A stretch of 64,000 nt of DNA from an uncultured Eubacteriales bacterium (GTDB lineage: Bacteria > Bacillota > Clostridia > Oscillospirales > Oscillospiraceae), in the NCBI GenBank assembly GCA_900317375.1, contig ONGJ01000029.1, forward strand, positions 1 through 64,000. The letters run 5' to 3'. Made by a program: the position numbers and the translations under genes. Numbering within the stretch: the first letter of the stretch is position 1; each line of letters starts with the position of its first letter. The notes beneath the pieces are model-generated. The model ran no database searches. It had not been told where the DNA came from and saw only the letters and a program-made list of their open reading frames with translations. This document shows, piece by piece, positions 16,836 through 26,643 of the stretch.

Positions 16836-16864
16836 ATTATAGCGCAGTCCGAGCGAAATGCCAA
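16836..16864 (-). promoter_or_regulatory. Promoter of the LacI-type regulator gene
   Basis: Minus strand: TTGGCA (plus 16859-16864), 17-bp spacer, perfect TATAAT (plus 16836-16841). Close to consensus, placing the transcript start about 30 bp before the regulator's first ATG. Confidence 0.75.
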
Positions 16865-16926
16865 CAGCAAAATTGCCTGTTTTCGTCACTCTTCACAAAA
16901 TAATTTGAAAAGAGAAAAGAAAATCC

Positions 16927-16985
16927 TTGACTTTTTATTAGATTAACGTTAACATAAGGGCGAACCCGAAAGGGAAAACGTTAAT
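16927..16985 (+). promoter_or_regulatory. Promoter and LacI-type operators of the arabinoside operon
   Basis: TTGACT (16927-16932), 17-bp spacer and TAACAT (16950-16955). The perfect palindrome TTAACGTTAA (16943-16952), with the CG centre typical of LacI operators, overlaps the spacer and -10. A second, imperfect site, AAAACGTTAA, is at about 16975-16984, downstream of the start point. Binding by the divergent LacI protein is inferred from position. Confidence 0.75.
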
Positions 16986-17004
16986 CCGGAAAAGGAGGAA
17001 AAAC

Positions 17005-18285
17005 ATGAAAAAACTACTGGCAGTCCTTCTGGCAATCGCTCTGATTGCGACGCTCGGCATCACCACGGCGTTCGCAGAGGAAGAGCCGATTCATCTGACC
17101 CTGTGGACATTCCAGGAACTTCACACGCAGCTCTATAAAGAGATGCTGGATAAGTGGAATGCCAACCCCGACAACCCCAAGCTGGAGATCGACATGCAGG
17201 TTTATCCCTATGAGGATATGCACAACAAGCTGACGATCGCCCTGCAGACCGGCGAAGGTGCACCCGACATCGTTGACATTGAGATCAACATGTTCGCCAA
17301 CTACCTGAAGGGTGACATCCAGCTGGCAGACCTGAACGACATTGTCGAACCGATGAAGGACCACCTGGTCATGAGCCGCTTCAACAACTATGCCAAGGAC
17401 GGCAAGTATTACGGCATCGACCACCACATCGGCGCCTGCGTGATGTTCTACAACACCGAGATTCTTGAAGAGGCCGGCATTGATTATAAAGACATCAAGA
17501 CCTGGGACGATTATCATGAGGCCGGCAAGGTCGTCCTTGAGAAGACCGGAAAGCCCATGTGCACATGGGAGTCCAAGGATTGCTGGAGCATTTACCCGCT
17601 GGTGAACCAGCACGGCGGCGACTGGCTGACACCCGATAACGAGGTTCGCATGGACGAGCCGGTTGTCGTGAACACCCTGGCCTTCATGAAGGACATGCTC
17701 GATGACGGCACCGCCGTTGCCTGCCCGGGCGGCAACCACCACGCCGAGGAATACTACGGCTGGATGGATCAGGGCAACTGCGCCTCTGTCAGCATGCCGT
17801 TCTGGTACCTCAACCGCTTCACCGATTATATGCCCGACCTGTCCGGCAAGATGAAGGTCGCCCCCATGCCGCTGTGGTCTGACGGCGGTCACAAGTCCGC
17901 GCAGATGGGCGGCACCGGCACTGCGGTCGTCAAGACCAGCCCCAATATCGACGTTGCCAAAGAGTGGCTTGCCTACGCGACACTGAGCTTTGAAGGCTGC
18001 GTGGATACCTGGCTGATCCTCGGCTTCGACCCGATCATGACCGATGTCTACGGCTCGGAAGAGATGAAGGCGCCCAACAAGTTCTTTGACTACTACGGCG
18101 ACGATATCTTTGACGTGGTCGAGTCGGTCCTGGACGACATCCCCGATACCTGCATCACCGACATGTTCCCGACGGCGGCCGACATCGTCCGCAACCAGAT
18201 GGCCTATGACCTTGTCATCGGCGGCGGCGATCCGCAGGAAATCGCAGAGAACTGCGCCGAGGCGCTGCGCGACGAAATCATGTAA
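17005..18285 (+). CDS. Sugar ABC transporter substrate-binding protein
   Basis: A 426-residue family-1 extracellular solute-binding protein. The signal peptide MKKLLAVLLAIALIATLGITTAFA is cleaved by signal peptidase I in appearance: there is no lipobox cysteine, unlike most Gram-positive binding proteins. The mature protein starts with the typical LTLWTFQELH strand and contains GEGAPDIVDIE and GTGTAVVKTSPN. It is first in an operon with two permeases and a GH51 arabinofuranosidase, so arabino-oligosaccharides or arabinosides are the probable ligand. RBS AAAGGAGG. A terminator follows, which would give it higher expression than the permeases. Confidence 0.92.
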   Translation: MKKLLAVLLAIALIATLGITTAFAEEEPIHLTLWTFQELHTQLYKEMLDKWNANPDNPKLEIDMQVYPYEDMHNKLTIALQTGEGAPDIVDIEINMFANYLKGDIQLADLNDIVEPMKDHLVMSRFNNYAKDGKYYGIDHHIGACVMFYNTEILEEAGIDYKDIKTWDDYHEAGKVVLEKTGKPMCTWESKDCWSIYPLVNQHGGDWLTPDNEVRMDEPVVVNTLAFMKDMLDDGTAVACPGGNHHAEEYYGWMDQGNCASVSMPFWYLNRFTDYMPDLSGKMKVAPMPLWSDGGHKSAQMGGTGTAVVKTSPNIDVAKEWLAYATLSFEGCVDTWLILGFDPIMTDVYGSEEMKAPNKFFDYYGDDIFDVVESVLDDIPDTCITDMFPTAADIVRNQMAYDLVIGGGDPQEIAENCAEALRDEIM

Positions 18286-18331
18286 GCGGCACACGGCTGC
18301 TTCCCGGCACGTATTCTTATTTCCTGACAGC

Positions 18332-18363
18332 AGCCGGGGCGGATTCCTCCGTCCCGGCTTTTT
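18332..18363 (+). terminator. Partial terminator between binding-protein and permease genes
   Basis: AGCCGGG-GCGGA pairs with TCCGT-CCCGGCT (18332-18343 with 18348-18359) around a TTCC loop, followed by TTTTT. Its position inside the operon suggests attenuation: many copies of the binding protein, fewer of the permeases. Confidence 0.75.
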
Positions 18364-18390
18364 CAATTATCGGTACATGGAGGCGATCGC

Positions 18391-19275
18391 ATGAACGAGT
18401 CGTCCCTGAGCAGGCAGACGACCCTCAGAAAGAAACACTGGATCACGGATCCGAAGGTGGTGCCCTATGTTCTCTACCCCTTTATCAGCACCATTATGAT
18501 GAGCTTTCAGCGAATCGACGGTCCGGATAATGTGGAATGGATCGGCACGGCAAACTATGAGAAGCTGTGGAACCGCAACTTCAAACAGGCTCTTGCCACC
18601 ACCTTCCGCTATGCCTTCTGGGATGTCGTCGTGCTGACGATTGTCCCGCTGATCTTCGCCGTGATTCTCAATTCCGGCAGTGTGAAGTATCCGAGCTTTT
18701 TCAAATCGGTCTATTTCATTCCCGCGCTGACCTCCACCATTGTGGTCGGCATCGTTTTCCGCCTTGCCTTCGGCTCCCTGCCGACGGCACCTGCCAACCG
18801 ACTGCTGGCGCTTTTCGGTCTGCCGCCCAAAGACTGGCTGATGTTTGCGGATACAGGTAACTTTGTCTTGATTTTGCTGACGCTGTGGAGATGGATGGGC
18901 GTGAATATCATCTATTACATCTCCGGCCTGCAGGCAATCCCGACCGAACTCTATGAGGCCGCTAAGATTGACGGGGCCAGTTCTGTTCAGCAGTTTTTCC
19001 ATATCTCTCTGCCCGGCATCAAACCGGTGCTGATCTATGTGATCACGATCACGGTCCTCGGCGGCTTCGCGATGTTCACCGAGTCTGTGGCGTTGTGGGC
19101 ACAGAACAACCCGGGCGGCGTCGGCCGGACCATCGTCGGTTATATGTATATGGTGGGCTTCTATAAGAACAACATGGGCATGGCCTCGGCGGTCGGTCTG
19201 GTGCTGCTTGGCCTGGTGCTTGTGGTCAATCTGCTCCAGCTCATTGCGATGGGCTTCTTCAAAAAGGAGGACTGA
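18391..19275 (+). CDS. Sugar ABC transporter permease (MalF/UgpA type)
   Basis: A 294-residue permease with six predicted membrane helices. The ATPase-contact loop (EAA motif) reads ELYEAAKIDGASSVQQFFHI. It begins 30 bp after the terminator and is followed, with a 1-bp gap, by the partner permease. It forms the membrane channel with that partner for import of the bound oligosaccharide. No ATPase gene is in the operon, as usual for systems that share an MsmX-type ATPase encoded elsewhere. Confidence 0.92.
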   Translation: MNESSLSRQTTLRKKHWITDPKVVPYVLYPFISTIMMSFQRIDGPDNVEWIGTANYEKLWNRNFKQALATTFRYAFWDVVVLTIVPLIFAVILNSGSVKYPSFFKSVYFIPALTSTIVVGIVFRLAFGSLPTAPANRLLALFGLPPKDWLMFADTGNFVLILLTLWRWMGVNIIYYISGLQAIPTELYEAAKIDGASSVQQFFHISLPGIKPVLIYVITITVLGGFAMFTESVALWAQNNPGGVGRTIVGYMYMVGFYKNNMGMASAVGLVLLGLVLVVNLLQLIAMGFFKKED

Positions 19276-19276
19276 C

Positions 19277-21614
<2,338 letters not shown>

Positions 21615-21672
21615 CCGGCGGGACAGACGGCAGACAGGAATACCGCGCCGGCGGAAACAGAATAAAAAAAAG

Positions 21673-21700
21673 AGGCTGACTCGATCCGGGTCGGCCTTTT
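21673..21700 (+). terminator. Terminator of the arabinoside operon
   Basis: An 8-bp stem, AGGCTGAC with GTCGGCCT (one G-T pair), with a 9-base loop at 21673-21697 and TTTT after it, 58 bp past the GH51 stop. Confidence 0.75.
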
Positions 21701-21732
21701 GGCTGATTGTTCGAAAAAAAAGAGCAAAAAAA

Positions 21733-21784
21733 AGAAGTAAGCCCCAATTGCAGCATCAAACGCTCATCACAATCGGGACTTACT
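21733..21784 (-). terminator. Strong minus-strand hairpin with T-run and no gene before it
   Basis: AAGTAAGCCCCAATTG (about 21734-21749) pairs with CAATCGGGACTTACTT (about 21769-21784), a 16-bp stem with two mismatched or wobble positions and a 19-base loop. On the minus strand it is followed by CTTTTTTTTGCTCTTTTTTTT. That is the shape of an efficient terminator, but no gene ends upstream of it on that strand. Confidence 0.65.
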
Positions 21785-22234
21785 TCTTTAAATTCTTGAT
21801 ATCTAACATCTTTTAACCTCTCTTTCGTCAGATTCAAACACCACCGCCAGACAACCATAGGAATCATCTCACATGCACATTATCTGCGGCTCGCGCAACC
21901 CCAGTCAGGCGGGGCATCCTGAATGATGGAGGCTTTCCTGTGATTGGAAACGGTACTTGCCTGATCCCACTTTTCAGACAAGCTTCAGAAGTACTCTTGA
22001 CTTCTGTCTCTTCTTGACTATAAAATACACCAAAACAGCACAAAACGCAAGACGGAAAACTGTACAAAATACACAACACAAATTTGTGTAGAACATCCAA
22101 ACGGCTCAAATGGGAACGGAGGTGTTTTCCCCGGCCTGTTCGCGGCTGCAGTGTTGGGGACAGGGGCAGAGCCTTTCCCTTGCCGCGAAACAGTACTGCC
22201 TCCGTGGGCGTGCCCGAATTCTGCGGTAAAGGTG

Positions 22235-22282
22235 TTGACAGGAAGGCGGTTTGTGAGTATGATTAGTTATACAAATCATACT
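22235..22282 (+). promoter_or_regulatory. Promoter covered by an inverted-repeat operator
   Basis: Consensus TTGACA (22235-22240), 17-bp spacer and TATGAT (22258-22263). A perfect 9-bp inverted repeat, AGTATGATT (22256-22264) and AATCATACT (22274-22282), spaced by 9 bp, covers the -10 and the start point. A regulator binding there would block transcription; the first gene of the operon, an AbrB-type protein, is the natural candidate. Confidence 0.8.
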
Positions 22283-22301
22283 TCACGGGAGGCGGAGCAG
22301 G

Positions 22302-22520
22302 ATGACAGCACCGGAACACAGATATGCCTGGACAGCGACAGTCGGCGAAAAAGGACAGATTGTGATTCCCAAACAGGCGCGTGAGGTTTTTCAGATCAGG
22401 CCGGGGGACACCCTGCTGCTCCTCGGTGATGAGAAGCGCGGCATTGCGATCCCTGCCAAAGGATCATTCTCAGACCTGTTTGCTGCCGCCTTTCATGAAA
22501 AGGAGGATGAAAAAGCATGA
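22302..22520 (+). CDS. AbrB/MazE-type swapped-hairpin DNA-binding protein
   Basis: A 72-residue protein with the SpoVT/AbrB fold: TATVGEKGQIVIPKQAREVF followed by IRPGDTLLLLGDEKRGIAI. It binds DNA as a dimer. Start at 22302 after GGAGGCGGAGCAGG. It overlaps the glycosyltransferase gene by four bases (ATGA). Similar small regulators often precede transporter or glycosyltransferase genes in Firmicutes; autorepression at the inverted repeat just upstream is inferred. It has no toxin-like partner gene, so an antitoxin role is unlikely. Confidence 0.88.
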   Translation: MTAPEHRYAWTATVGEKGQIVIPKQAREVFQIRPGDTLLLLGDEKRGIAIPAKGSFSDLFAAAFHEKEDEKA

Positions 22521-23683
22521 AGATTGCCTGGTTCTGCATTCCTGCGCACGGTCATACGAATCCGACCCTCGGCGTCGTGAGGGAACTGACTGCTGCCGGG
22601 CATCAGGTCTTCTATTTCTCCTTTGAGGCTTTTCGGGAGAAGATTGAGCAGGCCGGGGCTGAATTTATCGGGTGTGACGGATATGACTTCGACATGGAGG
22701 ATAAGGAAAACGCCGACCGGGTCGGAAAGGACAAGGCCTTTGCAACCGAGCTGCTCGTTTCCTCAACGCTGGCGCTTGACGAAATGACAACCGAGAAAAT
22801 CGAAGCGATCAGGCCGGATCTCATCGTCTCGGATTCCGTTGCCTTCTGGGGCAAGCTGGTGGCCATGAAGCATCGTATTCCGTATGTTTCATCGACGACC
22901 ACTTTTGCCTTTAACCGCTACTCGGCGAAGTATATGAGAGAGACGCCGCGGGATATCGCGAAAATGCTCTTTACCATGCCCAGAATCAACAGACAGATCA
23001 GACGCCTGCGGGAGAAAGGCTATCCCGTCAGGGGGCTTCTTGAGATCGTTCAGAATGACAATGAAACCAATACCATCGTCTATACCTCGAAGCTTTTCCA
23101 GCCGTGTTCCGATACCTTCTCTGACTGCTATCGTTTTATCGGGCCTTCCATCCGCCCGATCACGGCGCCGTACCCCAAGACCGCGGAAAAGACGGTGTAT
23201 ATCTCCATGGGCACGGTGAATCAGAACAGGGAGTTTTATCGCAACTGCATCCGCGTTCTTGGTGAGACCGACTGGCAGGTGATCATCTCCATGGGGACCA
23301 ATACCGAGCATTTTGATCATCTGCCGGCGAATATCCAGGTCCATGAGTCGGTGGATCAAATGGCCGTGCTGTCCATTTCAGATGCCTTCATCACGCACTG
23401 CGGCATGAATTCCGCTTCCGAGGGCCTGTATTTCCGGGTGCCGCTGGTGCTCTTCCCGCAGACGCCGGAACAGGGGGCTGTGGCCGCGAGAACAGAGGAA
23501 CTCGGTGCCGGAATTCGCCTGCGGTCCATTTCGGAGGCAGACGTCCTGGATGCGCTGAAGCAAGTCCTGTACGAGCCGAAATATAAGGAAAACGCCGTCC
23601 GGATCTCGGACAGCTTTCATGCCTGCGGCGGGGCGGCTGAAGCCAGAGCCTTCCTGGAAGGGCTTGCTTCTGCGGTATCGTGA
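22517..23683 (+). CDS. MGT-type UDP-glycosyltransferase
   Basis: A 388-residue GT1 (GT-B fold) enzyme of the macrolide glycosyltransferase group. The N-terminus MKIAWFCIPAHGHTNPTLGVVREL contains the acceptor-domain HGHxNP motif; the nucleotide-sugar signature is FITHCGMNSASEGLYFRVPLVLFPQTPEQ. Enzymes of this type glycosylate and inactivate macrolides or modify lipids and other small hydrophobic acceptors, and the true acceptor cannot be read. RBS AAAAGGAGG. It is coupled to the AbrB-type regulator and to the winged-helix gene that follows, an arrangement suggesting an inducible detoxification or modification unit. Confidence 0.9.
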   Translation: MKIAWFCIPAHGHTNPTLGVVRELTAAGHQVFYFSFEAFREKIEQAGAEFIGCDGYDFDMEDKENADRVGKDKAFATELLVSSTLALDEMTTEKIEAIRPDLIVSDSVAFWGKLVAMKHRIPYVSSTTTFAFNRYSAKYMRETPRDIAKMLFTMPRINRQIRRLREKGYPVRGLLEIVQNDNETNTIVYTSKLFQPCSDTFSDCYRFIGPSIRPITAPYPKTAEKTVYISMGTVNQNREFYRNCIRVLGETDWQVIISMGTNTEHFDHLPANIQVHESVDQMAVLSISDAFITHCGMNSASEGLYFRVPLVLFPQTPEQGAVAARTEELGAGIRLRSISEADVLDALKQVLYEPKYKENAVRISDSFHACGGAAEARAFLEGLASAVS

Positions 23684-23706
23684 CAGGCGCAGCCCGATCA
23701 ATCAGC

Positions 23707-24471
23707 ATGACGAATCTGACAGAACAGCGTGAACGGGACATCTGTGCCCTGATCTGCCGCAGCGGCGGAATCAGGGCGAAAGAAATCGCCGGGAAACTGA
23801 ATCTGGACCGCCGTGTGGTCAATCACATCCTTTACAGTTCGCCCCTGATGAAAGAGCTCTGCTGGCAGGACAGAGAGTTCCGCTGGCACGGGATCATGAA
23901 GCAGAGCCGGCCTCATATCGGCCTCCAGGAGTTTGCCGGCTACTATGACACGGCAGAGAACTTCCTTTCCCTTTCCGAGACGGAGTGGATGGAAAAACTC
24001 ACCGAAGGCTGCGGCAACATCGGCCGGAACCTGAACGATACGAGAGGGCTGCTGCATTCCTTCCGGGACAGCAGGGAACAGATCCTCGGTCTCTTTCAGG
24101 ACCTGAAGAGCATGGTCGGCGGCAGATGCCTGACCTGGGAGCTCGCATTTGAACTGCGGCTGAAGCGCTCCCGCCATGTCCGAATCTATGCGGACGTCCT
24201 GGTGATCACGGAGAGCCGGGTTTTCTCGCTGGAGTTTAAAATGAAGGACCGCATCGATCCCGATGAGGTCCTTCAGGCGGCAAAATACTGCCCGTTCCTT
24301 GAAATCATGTTCGGCCCAGACTATGAGGTGATCCCGACTCTGGTACTGACGGGCAAGCGCGATTTCTTCGATTTTGCCCGGATCGGAAACACGGATGCCG
24401 TGCTTCCGGTCTGCTCGGGCAACATGCTGTTCAATGTGTTTGATGAATACATGGGCTTTCTGAAGAGATAA
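23707..24471 (+). CDS. Winged-helix protein with PD-(D/E)XK nuclease-like domain
   Basis: A 254-residue protein. Residues about 1-60 look like a winged helix (GGIRAKEIAGKLNLDRRVVNHIL). The C-terminal half has the order Glu145, Asp163 (IYADVLVI), Glu176-x-Lys178 (VFSLEFKMK), matching the PD-(D/E)XK nuclease core, then LQAAKYCPFLE as the usual following helix. I do not recognise a named family. A GTG at 23680, which overlaps the glycosyltransferase stop, is an alternative start adding nine residues; neither start has a strong ribosome binding site. Nuclease activity is inferred from the motif spacing only. Confidence 0.7.
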   Translation: MTNLTEQRERDICALICRSGGIRAKEIAGKLNLDRRVVNHILYSSPLMKELCWQDREFRWHGIMKQSRPHIGLQEFAGYYDTAENFLSLSETEWMEKLTEGCGNIGRNLNDTRGLLHSFRDSREQILGLFQDLKSMVGGRCLTWELAFELRLKRSRHVRIYADVLVITESRVFSLEFKMKDRIDPDEVLQAAKYCPFLEIMFGPDYEVIPTLVLTGKRDFFDFARIGNTDAVLPVCSGNMLFNVFDEYMGFLKR

Positions 24472-24474
24472 GAG

Positions 24475-24506
24475 AAAACCCCTTGCTCAGAGAGCTTACG
24501 GGTTTT
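24475..24506. terminator. Bidirectional terminator between convergent genes
   Basis: AAAACCC (24475-24481) pairs with GGGTTTT (24500-24506); the 18-base loop contains a smaller stem (GCTC/GAGC). The right arm is inside the last codons of the minus-strand deiminase gene. T-runs follow on both strands. Confidence 0.65.
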
Positions 24507-25563
24507 CATCGACCCTGAGCAGCGGCTGCGTGCTGCAGTGCACCGAACCGGCGCTCATGCGCGTCACATGGAAATCCAGATATTCCACCTTGATCCCGCG
24601 CGCTTCCAGTTCTTTTCCGATGGTATCCCGGAATGCGATGTCCGTGATGTAGACCTCGGGGTTGATGGCCATCCCGTTGACGGCCAGCTGCTCCGCATCC
24701 TCCTCCGGAACGAGGATTTTATCCCAGTCGCGGAAGGTCTCGGGGATTCCGTCTGCAAAGGACTCCTCACAGACGATCATCAGACCCTCCCGGACCAGAC
24801 TCATGACGCAGTCCAGATGCAGGATTTTTCCCTGTAGCCTGACCTCCTCCACCTCATAGCCGTAGGGCGCAAGATAATCCCTCAGCCACCGGATGCCGGC
24901 GGAGTTGCTTCCGTATCCGGAGTTCCCGACAAATATCTTCCGGTGATAGACGATCACGTCACCGCCCTCCAGAAACGGGCCGGCTTCTGCGTCTGTGAAA
25001 TCCGGCATCGGCAGACCGACGTAGCTGGCACAGCCCTGAAACAGATCTCTTGCAGTCAGTGCTTCATAGCGCCGGTATTCCTTCCGGAAGTTGGCCTCGA
25101 TCACATGATCGCCGACGACGATGAACGGGTCCCGGACGAAGAAATTGCTCAGACCGCGTCCGTGGGTCGGCCCCTCGGGAAGCGCAGCAAGGGCAAGCTC
25201 TTCTTCCGTCAGCATGCGCGGCCTCAGCACCTCGACGCCGTAGCGCTCCAGAATTGCGGTGAGGTCTTCCCGCTCCTGCACCCGCTGCTCGGTCAGCGCC
25301 CTGTTCGCGTGAAAGGTAATCGTATCATCCTCTACTTCCGCATAGGGAGGCACAAGGTTTTCCAGAGGAAGATAATACTGGCTGACCGGCAATGTGCTGT
25401 CGGTAACCTCCGACTGCGATACGATCACCCGTTTCAGCGGGGCGAACTCGCTCTCCACGTAAACAGCGGGGACCTCTGCCGCGTCCTCAGCGGCATAAGC
25501 GCCGGCGGCCGGGCCCAGGCATGCCAGCGCGGTCAGAAGAATGGCGATGAGCTGCTTTTTCAT
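24496..25563 (-). CDS. Exported amidinotransferase/arginine deiminase-family enzyme
   Basis: A 355-residue member of the guanidino-group-modifying superfamily (GATM, arginine deiminase, agmatine deiminase). Catalytic landmarks: VRDPF, FLEGGDVIVY, the His/Asp pair in ILHLDCVMS and the nucleophilic cysteine in GSVHCSTQPLLR near the C-terminus. It starts with a signal peptide, MKKQLIAILLTALACLGPAAGAYA, with no good lipobox, so it is probably secreted; most relatives are cytoplasmic. It may act on free arginine, an arginine derivative or peptidyl-arginine outside the cell; the substrate cannot be told. RBS GAGGAAG. Single-gene unit with its own promoter. Confidence 0.82.
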   Translation of the reverse strand: MKKQLIAILLTALACLGPAAGAYAAEDAAEVPAVYVESEFAPLKRVIVSQSEVTDSTLPVSQYYLPLENLVPPYAEVEDDTITFHANRALTEQRVQEREDLTAILERYGVEVLRPRMLTEEELALAALPEGPTHGRGLSNFFVRDPFIVVGDHVIEANFRKEYRRYEALTARDLFQGCASYVGLPMPDFTDAEAGPFLEGGDVIVYHRKIFVGNSGYGSNSAGIRWLRDYLAPYGYEVEEVRLQGKILHLDCVMSLVREGLMIVCEESFADGIPETFRDWDKILVPEEDAEQLAVNGMAINPEVYITDIAFRDTIGKELEARGIKVEYLDFHVTRMSAGSVHCSTQPLLRVDENP

Positions 25564-25628
25564 ACTGCTTCCTCAAAATACTGGTTTTCTGCAGGAAAGA
25601 TCCTTTTCATACTCTTTTCCCCAACTTT

Positions 25629-25657
25629 ATCATACAACATTGATCAGCCTTCTTCAA
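25629..25657 (-). promoter_or_regulatory. Promoter of the exported deiminase-like gene
   Basis: Minus strand TTGAAG (plus 25652-25657), 17 bp, TATGAT (plus 25629-25634). Confidence 0.65.
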
Positions 25658-25695
25658 GCTGAAATCAGAACCGCAACACAAGGAGGACACCGCAT

Positions 25696-26547
25696 ATGAG
25701 AAAAACTGTTATTCCTGCTTTCCTGCTGCTCACGTTCCTGTTCTCTGTCCTGCTCCCGTTTTCCGCCTGTGCGGAAGCATCTCCCCGGCCGATTCTTTAT
25801 ACGTATTACCTGCAGATGGGCTGGGGCGATCGCCTCGAAATCGCCTATCTGGATTCCGACGGAAATCTGTGGGCTTTGGACGGATATGAAAGCACTCTCC
25901 ATTGGCCGTATAAGACGGAAGAACAGCTGCAGTTCCTTGCGGAGAACAGCTTCGAAAACATCGGCCGGCTGAAGTTCGACGATCTGTTTGACCTGAAAAG
26001 CCTTGTCAATGCCGTGCAGGAATCGGACGAACCGTCTTATCCTGCTGCCTGCGATGCCGGAACCGAGGAGACCTATGCGGTCCGATATGACCGGGACGGC
26101 AATGCGGAAGCCATCCTGCTCGGCATGTCCGGCGACGATGTGTTTGAAAATACGGACCCGAACGCCCAGGGTCTGTATCTCGCTGCACGCAGGCTGTTCC
26201 CGGGCGTCATCGCTTACGGAGGCTCGATGGGACCGGCAGGCTTCGTCCCGAAAGATCTGGTGGGCTTCTGCGGCCTGGGCAGCCTCAGCGGCGCCACGGT
26301 CAGGGCCAGCTATAACGACTGTGAATCCGGACCGAGCGAGATCCCCCTGAGCAGGGAACAGCAGAAGCAGATCCTGGATACCGTCCGCAGCACGGTTGTC
26401 ACCGGAAAGGTCAGCACCTGCGTCACAACCGGCGGCTTTCGATCCTACGACTTTTTCCGGGGGGATCAGTACCTTGGCTGCATCAACATCTATAACGACC
26501 TGCTGTATTGCTCTGACGGGATGTATTCCATCGAACGGAAGAATTGA
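25696..26547 (+). CDS. Secreted protein of unknown function
   Basis: A 283-residue protein with the signal peptide MRKTVIPAFLLLTFLFSVLLPFSACA; the FSAC stretch is a poor lipobox, so a secreted or lipid-anchored form are both possible. The mature part is acidic and soluble-looking, with no repeats or membrane segments and no motif I recognise. RBS AAGGAGG is well placed (25681-25687). It is divergent from the deiminase-like gene and ends at its own terminator. Confidence 0.75.
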   Translation: MRKTVIPAFLLLTFLFSVLLPFSACAEASPRPILYTYYLQMGWGDRLEIAYLDSDGNLWALDGYESTLHWPYKTEEQLQFLAENSFENIGRLKFDDLFDLKSLVNAVQESDEPSYPAACDAGTEETYAVRYDRDGNAEAILLGMSGDDVFENTDPNAQGLYLAARRLFPGVIAYGGSMGPAGFVPKDLVGFCGLGSLSGATVRASYNDCESGPSEIPLSREQQKQILDTVRSTVVTGKVSTCVTTGGFRSYDFFRGDQYLGCINIYNDLLYCSDGMYSIERKN

Positions 26548-26567
26548 CTGAAAACGCAGACAGAAAC

Positions 26568-26604
26568 AGACCGCATCTCGGGGATGTCCCGGATGCGGTC
26601 TTTT
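26568..26604 (+). terminator. Intrinsic terminator
   Basis: AGACCGCATC (26568-26577) pairs with GATGCGGTCT (26592-26601), with an inner GGG/CCC pair and TTTT at the end. It ends the secreted-protein gene at 26547. Confidence 0.85.
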
Positions 26605-26643
26605 CTGGAACGGTATGCTGCGCTCCGGCGCGCGGACGGCTGC

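Larger units (their letters stand above)
21615..22234. other. Intergenic region without a recognisable gene
   Basis: About 620 bp with no convincing coding frame on either strand: the open frames present have no family resemblance and run through A/T tracts and hairpins. It holds the operon terminator, a strong hairpin facing the minus strand (21733-21784) and a possible plus promoter (TTGACT at 21997-22002, 16 bp, TATAAA at 22019-22024). Local composition is more A/T-rich than in the neighbouring genes, so it may be the scar of an old insertion. Confidence 0.5.

Noticed and set aside
22302..22520. MazE-type antitoxin
   Set aside because: No toxin-sized partner follows; the next gene is a full glycosyltransferase, so a transcriptional regulator is more likely.
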